This document shows, piece by piece, positions 22,647-34,963 of a DNA stretch of 64,000 nt. Position 1 is the first letter of the stretch. Every line of letters starts with the position of its first letter. Origin of the DNA: Xenopus tropicalis (lineage: Eukaryota; Chordata; Amphibia; Anura; Pipidae); contig NC_030679.2 of assembly GCF_000004195.4 (NCBI RefSeq), positions 148,167,040 to 148,231,039 of the forward strand, in the 5' to 3' direction. A model generated the notes under the pieces. It did not search any database, had not been told where the DNA came from, and was given only the letters and a program-made list of their open reading frames with translations. Made by a program: the position numbers and the translations under genes.

Positions 22647-23220
22647 TGATAAAATGATTTCTGATTGAGCACCGCGCAACATATATTTACAGTACACATT
22701 TAGGTAGGTAGCCCTGACACCTTTGAATATTTTGTATATGGTACTTTGCAACATGCCCCAACCCAGTATTGTTAACTAACTTTTCCAGCAGGGACAGTTC
22801 TTGGCCCCCTGCTGCCGTGAGGCAGCTTTCACAAATGCCTAAATAGCGCAGCCATTCAAATTGAAATATTGCTAAATGGAACAGGTTACATAACAGCTAA
22901 GCTCTCTTAAACATCATTGTATGCTACAGAGCTTATCTGTTATGTAACTTGTTCCTTTTCTCCTTTTTTTTCAGTTTGAATGGTGCCCCAGTGGCTACAG
23001 AGCAGCTTATTAATATATCTATAGTACTCTTTCTGAAGAACACACAGTGCAGAGCAACAGTACATTATATTTTACATTTTATTTTATATTTTAACACTGT
23101 ACTGTTTCTTTAAAATTAAGATGTTTATCCTCACCTATAAGCAACTGCTACCTGTGGATTGGTCCAATCAGCACATGTAAAAAACCTTGATGTAGGTGGC
23201 CCTTGGCCAGGACCTATTAA
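22647..23220. other. OR4 3' flank
   Basis: No gene seen. Shared OR 3' flank ending in TTAA at 23217-23220, the left target duplication of the next element. Confidence 0.6.
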
Positions 23221-26200
23221 CCCTTTCCCTGCCAACAACATAGGTACTACGTTGCCAAAGCAGTTATGTGCCAAAAACATAGTACCTATGTTATTGGTAC
23301 TAGTGCGATTCAGCTGTGCCCCCAACCCCCTTGGCAACAAGCCAAGGGTGCTGGCTAGTCGGTCCAGCTATGCGGTCCTGTGTCTTTCCCTGCTCCTTGC
23401 CCCCCCCAGCGCCGCCCATGCACTTCCTGTGCTGCGAAGACTACAGAGAGGACCCCTGCCTGCGATCCCTGAGACCTTCTACTGGTAAATGCTCTTTATT
23501 TGCCTAATACACACACTTACACACATCTACACACATTTACACACAATTTAGCACAGGTTTTTTTTTTCCCCATTTTGTACACTTTAGCATACTTATATAC
23601 AGACTTACTCACTGTCACACAAATTTTAGATGTGTACACGTATGTATACACAATTTTTTTTCCCTTTGTCTTTAGTTTTTTTCCCTAAAAATTTTATTTT
23701 GGATCAGATATTCTAACCACTAATTTCGCTGTCATGTGACTTATCTTGTTGTTTCATCGATTTACACAATTTTTGTGGTTTTGTGGCATTTTTATCCCTG
23801 TACAGGTATAGGATCCCTTATACGGAAACCCATTATCCAGAAAGCTCCAAATTACGGAAAGCCCGTCTCCCATAGACTCCATTTTAATCAATTAATTCAG
23901 AATTTTAAAACTGATTTCCTTTTTCTCTGTAGAAATAAAACAGTACCTGTAATTGATCCCAACTAAGATATAATTACCCCTTATTGGGGGCAGAACAGCC
24001 CTATTGGGTTTATTTAATGGTTAAATGATTCCCTTTTCTCTGTAATAATAAAACAGTACCTGTACTTGATCCCAACTAAGATATAATTACCCCTTATTGG
24101 GGGCAGAACAGCCCTATTGGGTTTATTTAATGGTTAAATGATTCCCTTTTCTCTGTAATAATAAAACAGTACCTGTACTTGATCCCAACTAAGATATAAT
24201 TACCCCTTATTGGGGCAGAACAGCCCTATTGGGTTTATTTAATGGTTAAATGATTCCCTTTTCTCTGTAATAATAAAACAGTACCTGTACTTGATCCCAA
24301 CTAAGATATAATTACCCCTTATTGGGGGCAGAACAGCCCTATTGGGTTTATTTCATGGTTAAATGATTCCCTTTTCTCTGTAATAATAAAACAGTACCTG
24401 TACTTGATCCCAACTAAGATATAATTAACCCTTTTTGGATGCAAAACAATCCTATTGGGTTTAATTAATGTTTAATTGAATTTTTAGTAGACTTAAGGTA
24501 TGGAGATCCAAATTACAGATAGACCCCTTATCCGGAATACCCTTGGTCCTGAGCATTCTGTATAATGGGTCCTATACCTGTAGTAGTATTCCTAATCTGT
24601 TTTTAGCGTAGCTTTGCCATGTGGTACTTTGGTGTAGAAAAATAACTTTACCTATTTTGAATTCATCAGAATGTGTACTTTCCAAAAATATATGTTTTTT
24701 GGGGGTCTGTGTATAATTAGGGGGTTACGGCACATAATACACAAGCAAGGGGGCTCTGTATGCAAAAGCTGAGTTGTCAGACAAGAAATCCATATGCGCC
24801 ATTTTAATTTTGGGGTCAGTACATACCACAGACTTTGTTATATCTATGCATATTGGGCATCAAACTGTTCAGTAGACCTTAGGTGTTCCTATTTGGGGTG
24901 ATTTGCCTTTGCACGCAAGAAATTGTGTGAGATAAATGCGGCAAATTGCAACATTTTTATGCAATTTTCTGAATTGTCATATAAACCAATAACTTTAGGA
25001 AAGCTTTGCAGATTGGTGCTTTGGTGTAGAAAGGACTCTTTACCCATGTTGGATTTGTCAGAATGTGTACTTTCCAAAAATATATGGTTTTCTGGGTTTT
25101 TCTGTACAGTTAGGGGGTCTTACATGGTCATTGGGCTTTTTTTGCAGAAATTGAGTTGGCAGCTGAGAAAATTCCTATGCACTATTTTCATTTGGGTGCC
25201 TTGGTACACCACATACTTTGGTAAATCTTTGTATATTGGGCATCAAACTATTCAGTAGACCCCTGGCATTCATATTTAGGATGATGTGTCATTATATGTA
25301 AGAAATGTTATAAAATAAATGTGGCAAATTGCAACAATTTAGGCCTTTTTCAGAAAAGTCATAAAAAACAATAACTTTAGGAAAGCTTTCCAGATTGGTA
25401 CTTTGGTGTAGAAAGTTTTCTTTACCCATGTTGGATTTGTCAGAATGTGTACTTTCCAAAAATATATGGTTTTTAGGGGTCACCCTACATTTCTCTAGCT
25501 TCTACCCCTCATAAAACTGCCTTGTGTTTATGAATTAGGTAAAGGAAAGCCATGAAATTAGTGTGCACAAGGTATATTTGGGGGGGGGGGGGGGGGCTCT
25601 AAGTGCCATGTGCTTTGATAAACCTATGTACAGTGGGCATCAAACTGTTCAGTAGACCTCTGGGGTTTTTTATCTTGGTATCTAATGACCTGTACAAAAT
25701 AAGATGCTGAATAGTGGAAGTTTTGAGGTGATTTTTGGAAATGTCATAAAAATCGTCAAACTTAGGAAAGCTTTGTGTCTTGGTACTTTGGAGTAGAAAG
25801 ACATGGGTACCCATCTTAGATTCAGGGGAATGTGTACTTTCCAAAAATATATAGCTTCCTCTGGTGAGCTTACTATTTTGTAGCATTATCCCACATAAAG
25901 CATGTAAATGTGTTTATTTTGCAGGAGCTGAAATGACAGATCATATGGGGGTATGTTCACATTGGGGCCCCTACATGCCACATACTAAGGTAAACCTATA
26001 CATATTAGGCATCAAACGGTTCAGTGGACCCCTGGCATTCAAATTCAGGGTGTTTTATCTTGGTACCTAATGATATATGGAAGATAAGATGCTGCAAACT
26101 GGAAGCTTTGAGAGGATTTTTGGAAATGTTATCAAAATTGCCAACTTTAGGAAAGCTTTGCGGCTTGGTACTTTGGAGTTGAAAGACATGGGTACCCATT

Positions 26201-27142
26201 TTGAATTCAGGGGAATGTGTACTTTCCACAAATATATGGCTTTCTGGGGTGAGCGTACTTTTCGTAGCTTTATTCTACATAAAATGATGTAAATGTGTTG
26301 ATTTTGCAGAAGCTGAAATGACAGAAATGATAAATCATATGGGGGTATGTTCACATTGGGGCCCCTTATGCCACATACTTAGCTAAACCTATGCATATTG
26401 GGCATCAAACTGTTCAGGGGACCCCAGGCGTTCATATTTAGGGGGTTTTATCTGGTTACTTTATGACCTGTAGGAGATAAGATACTATAGACTGGAAGCT
26501 TTGAAGCAACTTTTAAAAAATGTCACAAATTTTGATAAAAACCAATACATTTTGGAAAGCATTGCGACTTGATAGTTTGGAGCAGACAGACAGTTCTACC
26601 TATTCTGGATTCCCCAGAATCTGTTCTTTCTAAAAATGTATAATTTTCTGGGATAAATTTTCTGTTAGTGGAATTTTTGGCCTTGAAATCTAAAGTATTC
26701 AGCTTTCTGGAGCAGTGCTTTGGAAATTTGGTAGTGTCCTGCCGGGAGTTTTTGACCTATACAAGTGAGAACTCTCCATAAAACCATATATATTTGGTAT
26801 TGGCACGTTCGGGAGACATGGACATTTTCAAATCAGTTGTATTTTCATTCATAAACTAATTTTTGTTTCTGGTGTATGTGTTTATTTTATGGGAAATATT
26901 ATTTTGTTTTTTCATTTTTTAGACATTTGGAAGCCGATATCTTGTTACAGAATGGGAATTACACAAAAATTCTACCATATTTTAAAAGCTTAGGTTGTCC
27001 TGAAAAAAACAATATATTGTTTTTCTGGGTAAACTAAAATTCCCCTCGAGGAAAGCCCCCTAAAACGATACAGTGCAAAATGTTTAAAAACTGTCTGGCA
27101 GTAGAAGTTCCGTTTTGTACAAAACGGCTGGCAGTGAAGGGG
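23221..27142. mobile_element. piggyBac-like non-autonomous element, both ends present, 3.9 kb
   Basis: Ends are CCCTTTCCCTGCCA (left) and CCCCTTCACTGCCAGCC (right, inverted), with TTAA at 23217-23220 and 27143-27146. The paralogous site at 35170-35173 is empty with one TTAA, so the borders are certain. The interior holds several diverged ~390-bp units (marker TCCAAAAATATATGG, inverted relative to 15502-19540), a run of about 15 G at 25579 and a nested TA-flanked MITE. No transposase is visible, so mobilisation would have needed an enzyme from elsewhere. Confidence 0.88.
23803..24580. mobile_element. Nested TA-flanked MITE with 112-bp core repeat
   Basis: Termini CAGGTATAGGATCC and, inverted, CAGGTATAGGACCC, flanked by TA on both sides (23801-23802 and 24581-24582), as for Tc1/mariner-type insertion. 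The core from about 23920 to 24470 is a 112/113-bp unit repeated about five times, the same unit as in the arrays at 866, 42263 and 49135. No coding sequence. Confidence 0.87.
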
Positions 27143-27146
27143 TTAA

Positions 27147-28209
27147 AACTTAAAATGGTGCTGATTTTGGCCCCTGTGCAACCCTGAAGCAGCCTTCCCG
27201 ATGCTGCCCCTTCACCCTCGCCCTTTACTTTTTAGCCTCAGGGTGGGTAAAGTAGGGGGACTGCATTGGTAGCGCACTCTAGTATACTCTCTGCACCAGA
27301 CAAACCAAAATTCTGTTTTTAAGACTGAAATTTTGGCTCTTAACGTTACCAGGAGGGGCTTTCTGCTTTTTTTTAAGCAATGATATGTCAGTTATGTTGG
27401 TGCATAAAGCTGATAAATTTGATCTGTATGCCTGACAAAGGACCCTGGCCCCAAAATGTTACTGTGTAATTAAATGGGCAGGGAATCTCCCTCTCTATAC
27501 TGCCTAATTCCGGTAATTGTATTTCAGTTTGCATCTGTTACCCCAATAACCTTTGTCTATTAGGCCTATGATTTAGTACTTATAATAACTGTCTCCACTC
27601 CTCAGTGAGCAAGAGATATTTTTATAGCCCCAAACTTGGTTCTAGTGCCTGTAAACCCTTTTCCTAATCAGCAGCATATAAATTCAGGCCTAGCATAGGG
27701 GATGGCACTAGTGCAGTGATCCCCAACCAGTGGCTCAGGGGAAACATGTTACTCACCAACCCCTTGGATGTGGCTCTCAGTGGCCTCAAAGCAGGTGCTT
27801 ATTTTTTCGTTTTTGTCTTTGAGTTGTTGCTAGTTGTGGAGGCATAAAGACCATGTGTACTGCCAAACAGAGCCTCCTGTAGGCTGCCAGTCCATATAGG
27901 GGCTACCAAATAGCCAATCGCAGCCTTTATTTCATGCTTATACTGCTCCACATCTCCCTGAACTAGTGATAACATTCTAAGTGCTAGGACAGTTGGACAA
28001 AGCTAAGTTGGACAAGGCTCAAGCACTATCTACATTCAACACTGAACAGGCTGGAATAACAAGAAAACAACATTGCCTGCACCTGGTAGTTTGTTTCTTC
28101 CTACATGAAACTTGCTTTATCATGTGTTCCTCCTCTTGAAGTGCTTTGTTCTGTAGCTCAAATTAACTCTTTCTCTCCATATAAACCAAGAGCAAACAAA
28201 TCCCACTCT
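27147..28209. other. OR4-OR5 intergenic flank with dispersed repeat
   Basis: No gene seen. 27147-27370 matches 35174-35390. About 27715-27950 holds a dispersed frog repeat (GATCCCCAACCAGTGGCTCA), also at about 35430. The final part matches 770-860 next to OR1. Confidence 0.6.
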
Positions 28210-28386
28210 CACCTTGCATTCTGTGGTTGCAGTGATGTTTATTGGGGCTTAGTCTCACATGCCTTTGTTATGGACACAATGACTGTACTTCTCTTACTGT
28301 TACATTTATTGTTTATCATTGCAACGAGTGTGTATATCTCCCTCTCACTTGTTACCTTCTCAGTGCTTAACAATTCTGCACTAACC
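28210..28386 (+). pseudogene. OR pseudogene fragment (EC2 to TM5)
   Basis: The frame reads AFCGCSDVYW, then HAFVMDTMT, then LLFIIATSVYISLSL. It is clearly related to FCGCNTLDHVYC...DAFVMDSMT...LLFIITSYVSISLS of the intact genes, with an internal loss between the EC2 cysteines and TM5. Nothing of TM1-TM4 or TM6-TM7 remains. A shorter version is at 12233-12336. Confidence 0.7.
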
Positions 28387-28559
28387 TAGTGCCACCCAAC
28401 CCGACATAGGTAGGGAAAGGATCAAAAACACTAAAGTAAGTGGCCCATCTGGGAGTAACACTCCACACTAGGGAAAAGGAATCAGAGTCTGGAGTTGATG
28501 GATTGTTGAGAGTAGCCTTAGTGATAACTACCAACTCCCAGCATCACCCCTATCACATG
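28387..28559. other. Unit flank before pol copy C
   Basis: Shared with 12337-12569 and 35600-35760; no recognisable gene. Confidence 0.4.
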
Positions 28560-28687
28560 TGGGACTTTTTCCTGTACTAGACAGCAAAAAGGGTACCAAG
28601 AGACTGCCAACCTGTTCTCTGTGGCCCTGTAACAGTTGTTGGACTCTTGGCAAGTATTCCATACTCCCGTCATTATACATTATGTAG

Positions 28688-29185
28688 ATGATATTATTTT
28701 AGCGTCCCCTTCAGAAGAAAAAGGATTCTTTGAGTAGATGATATCATTTTAGCCTCTTCCTCAGAAGAAGAAGGATTCTTTGAGTAGATGATATCATTTT
28801 AGCCTCCCCCTCAGAAGAAGAAGGATTCTTTGAGTAGATGATATCATTTTAGCCTCCCCCTCAGAAGAAGAAGGATTCTTTGAGTAGATGATATCATTTT
28901 AGCCCCCCCCTCAGAAGAAGAAGGATTCTTTGAGTAGATTTTATCATTTTAGCCTCTTCCTTAGAAGAAGAACGATTAATTGAGTAGATGATATCATTTT
29001 AGCCTCCCCCTCAGAAGAAGTATTCTTTGAGTAGATTATATCATTTTAGCCTCCCCCTCAGAAGAAGAAGTATTCTTTGAGTAGATTATATCATTTTAGC
29101 CTCTACCTCAGAAGAAGAAGAAGGATTCTCTGAGTAGATGATATCATTTTAGCCTCCCCCTCAGAAAAAGAAGGATTCTTTGAGT
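28688..29185 (+). repeat. 50-bp RT-derived minisatellite, about 10 copies
   Basis: Same unit as at 12852-14515 but shorter, more varied (CCTCTTCC, CCCCCCCC and AACGATTAAT variants) and without the 547-bp order. A few further diverged and partly inverted units extend to about 29575. Confidence 0.92.
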
Positions 29186-29222
29186 CTCCCTTTAATTTTA
29201 CACCAAATAGGTTCTAAGTTAA

Positions 29223-29293
29223 CTCTCTCTGGAACCTTCAGCTGCTAGATTTAATTATGTATTAAATCTAGCAGCTGAAGCTTCCGGAGAGAG
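29223..29293. repeat. Palindrome within pol copy C
   Basis: Arms 29223-29255 and 29261-29293 pair over 33 bp with two mismatches, around a 5-bp loop. The arms are the AGCTGCTAGATTTAAT segment of the pol connection region and its inverse. Confidence 0.85.
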
Positions 29294-30445
29294 ATAACAA
29301 ACAACCTATTTGGTAGATGATATCATTTTACCCCCCCCCCCTCAGAAGAAAAAGGATTCTTCTTTTGAGAAGAAGAAGAAGATCATCTACCATTGTAGAT
29401 GATATCATTTTAGCCCCCCCCCCCTCAGATGAAGAAGGATTCTTCTTCTGAGAAGACGAAGATCATCTATTATTGTAGATAATATCATTTTAGCCTCCCC
29501 CTCAGAAGAAGAAGGATTATTTGAGAAGATGATATCATTTTAGCCTCCCCCACAGAAGAAGACGAAGGATTCTTCAAGTCTCCCTTTCATTTTACACCAA
29601 ATAGGTTCTAAGTTATCTCTCTCTGGAAGCTTCAGCTGCTAGATGTAATTATGTAGAGCAATGCACGTATTTAAGCCATTGTAAATGCCAGCCCTTCCCA
29701 GATCTAAAGAGAGTTAGAAACTATTTTTTAGGTTTTATAACCTAATGCCACCTCTGGGTCCCTATAGTCAAGCTTCAACCACTACAGCATATGCCCTTAC
29801 AAAACATGGCTCCCCACTTATTATACAGTGACCCACAGAAACTGAATATGCCTTTAAAGCACTCAAAGAAGTATTCTTTTCAGCAGAAGCTCTTGCACTT
29901 CCAGATTCCATCAAAACCCTTTTCTCTGCTCATGCATGAAGACGGGGGTCATGCAACCTGGGTACAGAAACAAAAACACAATGGAGATCAGCACCCATTT
30001 GGGTCATATGCAACTTCTTTAGGCCCAGAATTAAGTTGAAAAGATAAAACCCATTGTGATGGACAGATTTCTCATGGTTTTAGTGCCACCACAGCTGTAT
30101 AGCATGACAACATGCAAGTTATGGAAGCAGAATCTCAGCATTTTCTAAAGCTCCCTTACACTTAAGATACTTATCATTGAATGAAGCTAGAGTGCTCCAC
30201 GGTCAACCAGAATCAGCCTTTCTATTCATTTCTATTGGATTTTTAGGGAGACATCACTCTGACAAACACAGCTCCCATCCCATAGCAATGAAAAAGGGCA
30301 GAATTTCACTCTGGAGGACTGGGGTGAGCTCTAGTTTCCCTGGTTGATAAATATGCCCCTATATGTTGATGGATCCTAGATTTTTGATGATCAAGGCTTA
30401 CCCAACATAGGGTTCACTTTAGTTACAGACCATTCTATTCTCTCA

Positions 30446-32515
30446 AGCTTCCAATCTACAGCTTCTTATCTCAAACATATAATTAGGTACCAAGATAAAA
30501 CACCCCAAATATAAATGCCAGGGGTCCACTTAACAGTTTGATGCCAAATATGCACAGGTTTACCTAAGTATGTGGCATGTAGGGGCCCCAAAATCAAAAT
30601 ACCCTACATGCTGTATCATTTCTGTTGTTTCAGTTACTGCAAAATCAACACATTTACTGCATTTTATGGTGGGTAAAGCCACAAAAAACAAAGTTCACCC
30701 CAGAAAACCATATATTTTTGGAAACTACACATTCACAAATCTAAAATAGTACCAAACCGCAAAGCTTTCCTAAAATTGGCAATTTTGATGAGATTTCTGA
30801 AAATCACCTTAAAGCTTTTATTTTACAGCATCCTACCTCCCACAAACTATTAGGTACCAAGATAAAACATCCTAATTATGTACCCCAGGGGTCCACTGAA
30901 CAGTTTGTTACCCAATGTGCATAAGTTTACCTAAGTATGTGGCATGTAGGGGCCCCAAGGTGAAGATACACCATATGATCTATTTTCATGGCTTACATTT
31001 ACCTAATTGAAAATCACACGGGCAGTTTTGTGTGTGGTAAAAGAATCAAAAATTTAGGGTGACCCCTGAAAACCATATATTTTTGGAAAGCAGACATTCA
31101 GACAAATCCAACATGGGTATAGACGCATTTCTACACCAAAGTACCAATCTGCAAAGCTTTCCTAAATTTTGCGGGGTTTTTTTGGTCATTTCTGAAAATC
31201 ACCTAGAAACAATTTGCAGAATTTATCTCACAATATATTTTACATACAATGGCAAATCACCCTAAATGTAAACACCAGAGGTCTGCTGAACAGTTTGATT
31301 CCCAGTATGCATAGATGTACCAACGTATGGGGTATGTACGGACCCCAAATGAAAGTAATGCAGGTGAATTTTTTTCACCTGCCAACTCAGCTTCTGCAAA
31401 CAAAGTCACCGACTGCATATTATGTGCCGTAAGACCCCCTAACTGCACAGAGACCCCCAGAAAACCATATATTTTTGGAAAGTACACATTCTGACAAATC
31501 CAACATGGGTAAGGACATCTTTCCTCACCAATTTACCATGCAACGAAGCTTTCCTAAACTTAGCGGCTATGAACGCCAGAGGTCTACTGAACAGTTTGAT
31601 GGGCAATATGCACAGATATACTAAAGTAAGTGGTTATGTACAGATCCCAACTAAAAGTAGTGCATGTGATTTTTTTTACCTGCCAACATACTTTTTTGTA
31701 GTTTTATTCCACATAAAATGATGTAAATGTGTTGATTTTGCAGGAGCTGAAATGACAGAAATGATAGATTGCATGGAGTATGTTCACATTGGGGCCCCTA
31801 CATGCCACATACTTAGGTAAACCTATACATATTGGGCATCAAACTGTTCAGTGGACCCCTGGCGTTCAAATTTAGGGTGTTTTATCTTGTTACTTTATGA
31901 CCTGTAGGAGATAAGATTCTATAGACTGGAAGCTTTGAAGCGATTTTTCAAAAAAATTCAGAAATTTTGATAAAAACTAATAACTTTAGGAAAGCATTGC
32001 AACTTGATAGTTTGGAGCAGACAGACAGTTGTGCCTATTCTGGATTTCCCAGAATCTGTTCTTTCCAAAAATGTATAATTTTCTGGGATAAACTTTCTGT
32101 TAGTGGAAGTTTTGGCCTTGAAATCTAAAGTATGCAGCTTTCTGAAGCAGTGCTTTGGGAATTTGGTAGTGTCCTGCTGGGAGTTTGTGGCCTATACAAG
32201 GGAGAATTATCCATAAAACTATATGTGTTTAGCATTGGCACGTTCAGGAGACATAGTACTTTCTAAATCAGTTGTATATTCGTGCATAAAGTTATTTTTG
32301 TTTCTGGTATATGTGTTTATATTATGGAAAATGTGGGTTTTTTTTTCATTTTTTAGACATTTAGAAGCCTATATCTTGTTACAGAATTGGAATTACACAA
32401 AAATTCTACCATATTTCGAAAGCTTAGGTTGTCCTGAAAAAAACAATATATAGTTTTCCTGGGGAAACTAAAAGTCCCCCCAAGGAAAGGCCCCTAAATT
32501 GAAAGAGTGCAAAAT
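30446..32515. mobile_element. Shortened duplicate of the piggyBac-like element at 15502
   Basis: 30447 onward matches 17888 onward nearly base for base. For example 31214-31432 and 19072-19290 encode identical shadow peptides at an offset of 12,142. The left arm, the nested MITE and its minisatellite are absent. The right side extends about 120 bp further than at 20262, keeping GTGCAAAATGTTCTAAAAGC. It was therefore copied with the OR4/OR5 unit, not inserted anew. Confidence 0.8.
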
Positions 32516-33050
32516 GTTCTAAAAGCATTGTCCAACCACAGTGTACCAAGACAAAGCAATGAAGAAAGGTGAGCTTGACCAGTAAAATATCTTAGGCATT
32601 TTTCACTAATTTGTTTTTCAGACCTGGTTTAGAATTAAAGTGACTATTTTGTATATTGTTTGTGGCACAGTATACAGGGTTTCAGGACATCAAGTTCTGG
32701 GAATGAATGAACTTCTCTCTAGGTGTCTCTTCGATGGGGCAACCTATTATGGTTACAATTATGGACTTTCTGCTTTCAACCTGTAGGCTGCTCCAATAGA
32801 TTTGTATTACAAACTGTGTTCTTTATATAGGTAAGGGATACCGGATCAATGAAACAGGAAGCCTATTACATGCCTAAAGGGGCAAGGCGTATATTTTGCC
32901 CTATTAAAGAGTATTAGTATTTGCAGGTTATGGGTTTGGGTAAAAAATATACTGAATAAACAACACTGAAGAAGCAAACTCTATAATGTCCCTTCGAGGA
33001 CTGAGCTAATTGAACACTCTGTTTAATTTTTTTATTTTGGTTTGTGACAT
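32516..33050. other. OR5 distal upstream flank
   Basis: Near-duplicate of 20263-20784. No gene seen. Confidence 0.65.
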
Positions 33051-33495
33051 CTAAGTGGCCCATACGGGATTCTCCTGGTTGCTGGAACTCCACAAGGAAC
33101 CATCTCAAAGCTCTATAAAGTAACCTGAAAATATCAGATGTGCTGCATTGTGCAGGGCGGCTACTTTGTCACCAGTGAGTCCTTCCATATCTTCCTTCCA
33201 TGTTGTTTATGGGCTGCAGAACTGATACCGACCTGCCGGACGTTCCATGATGTGCCTGACTGTAGGAACTGACCTTGTGGCCACTGACAGTGGTGGAACA
33301 AATTGTGGAGGACCTTAATGCAAGACAGTGGTTTTGCCTCCATCTCTCCAGTCCTTCAGGAGGCAAAATAGCTTCTCCAGTAAAATATAACTCTGCACTT
33401 CTCCCTGGATACTCCCTCTCCTGCCGGCCAGTATAGAGACCCTCAGACCATTCACATACATGTGCCCGTGCCTGAAAGACATTCTGATCAGAACA
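33051..33495 (+). promoter_or_regulatory. Candidate OR5 promoter and 5' exon block
   Basis: CTAAGTGG-type core as in OR4, TATAAA at 33114-33119, then the GTGAGT site at about 33175. A strong acceptor-like TTTTATTTTCAG ends near 33893. From 33560 to 33960 the leader is nearly identical to that of OR6. Confidence 0.4.
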
Positions 33496-34012
33496 ATGAT
33501 TTATTTGTATCTTCATATTTTATACTATTTGCCGTGCTACTTCCTTTGTAGTAAAATACAATGTTTTCTTCCATGGCCCATTTATCATAGATAATAGTGA
33601 ACCAGTGTTGACTGACACATGGAGTAGAGGAACATTTCCCACATATGTAATAAAAGGCACTAAGTTTGCCCAGGAGCAGTAACCCATAGCGACCAATAAG
33701 ATGTTTGCTTTTAAACAGGTGGCCAGTACATTCTACATGCTGATTGGTTGCTATGGGTTACTGCTCCTGGGCAAACTTATTGCCTTTTATTATATAAAGT
33801 CTTTTACCTCTTCTAAAAAGGCAAAGAAGGAAGTGTATAATCCAAATACCTGTATAATGAAGGTTTGTGTTTTGTTAAAAACTTTTATTTTCAGGCTGAT
33901 TGTGGTCATTCTCTTATACACATAGCCCCCTCTCTTAAAAAGAGTTCTGTTGGATGTTTAATTATATTAATTGCCATTTGCTGTTAATGCTCAGCATTTC
34001 CTTTGTTTCACA

Positions 34013-34963
34013 ATGAATACCACGAGCAGTTGCAATCACAGCAAAATAACAGAATTCCTTCTGGTGGGATTTTCTGCCCCTCGTCCCCTCAGGGTGCTGC
34101 TCTTCTCTATATGCCTTGTGATATACATTATGGCACTGGGTGCAAACCTCATGATCATTGCTTTGTATTTGGGAAGCCACCACCTTAGGTCTCCCATGTA
34201 TTTCTTCCTGAGTAATCTCTCTGCAACTGATATCTTGCTCTCTACAACTGTTGGGCCTAATTTGCTTTGTACCTTCTTAAAAGATGGGAACCCCATGTCT
34301 GTCTCTGCTTGTGTTACTCAGTTCTTTGCTTATACTTTTTTTACTGGAGGTGAGTGCCTCCTACTCACAGTTATGGCTTATGACCGATACCTGGCCATCT
34401 GCAAACCATTGCACTATGTCACCATAATGACCAATAAGCACTGTCTCCATCTGGTTATTTGGTGTTGGTTTGAAATTTTAATACTTTCTTTTCCTGGTAC
34501 AATTTTGACCTCAATCCTAGGGTTCTGTGGATGCAATACCCTTGACCATGTTTATTGTGACTTTGCTCCTCTTCTTAAAGCTTCATGTTCAGATGCCTTT
34601 GTTATGGGCTCAATGACAAGTATAGTTATCCCAGCTGGAATGGTACTTGTGTTTCTTTCACCTTTATTGTTTGTCATTACAACATACGTGAGCATCTCCC
34701 TCTCCATCTTCAGGATCTCCTCCGAGACTGGGAGGCAGAAAGCCTTCTCCACCTGTGGCTCCCACCTCACTGTGGTCTGCACATATTATGGGATACTAAT
34801 TTCAAAATATGCAGTTCCATCCAAAGGGCAGTCAGGAAACCTAAATAAATTAACCTCCCTTCTGTACACTTTGGTTACACCATTATTCAACCCCATCGTA
34901 TACAGTCTGAGGAACCAGGACATTCAGAAGACTATGACTACACTCATTTCTGTAAGGCCCTGA
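34013..34963 (+). CDS. Odorant receptor OR5
   Basis: Complete 316-residue class II odorant receptor. Landmarks: NTT and NHS sequons, PMYFFLS, TM3 Cys, MAYDRYLAIC, FCGCNTLDHVYC, KAFSTCGSHLTVV and NPIVYSLRNQ. Like OR3 the frame ends SVRP, because TGA replaces the CGA used by OR2 and OR4. TM5 (SIVIPAGMVLVFLSPLLFVI) and a Glu in the IC3 loop (SSETGRQ, where the others have Lys or Asn) are distinctive. Start chosen at MNTTSSC rather than the ATG 14 codons upstream. Confidence 0.95.
   Translation: MNTTSSCNHSKITEFLLVGFSAPRPLRVLLFSICLVIYIMALGANLMIIALYLGSHHLRSPMYFFLSNLSATDILLSTTVGPNLLCTFLKDGNPMSVSACVTQFFAYTFFTGGECLLLTVMAYDRYLAICKPLHYVTIMTNKHCLHLVIWCWFEILILSFPGTILTSILGFCGCNTLDHVYCDFAPLLKASCSDAFVMGSMTSIVIPAGMVLVFLSPLLFVITTYVSISLSIFRISSETGRQKAFSTCGSHLTVVCTYYGILISKYAVPSKGQSGNLNKLTSLLYTLVTPLFNPIVYSLRNQDIQKTMTTLISVRP

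Larger units (their letters stand above)
28560..30445 (+). pseudogene. Decayed retroviral pol fragment, copy C, with minisatellite
   Basis: Same order as copy B: RT palm scrap ending in the YVDD box near 28680, a 50-bp minisatellite, RT connection region (29790-30040) and RNase H start with a YVDGS-like box near 30362. A palindrome lies at 29223-29293. The right border at 30445 is a deletion junction directly into the piggyBac-like repeat. All frames are broken; endogenous retrovirus origin inferred. Confidence 0.7.
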
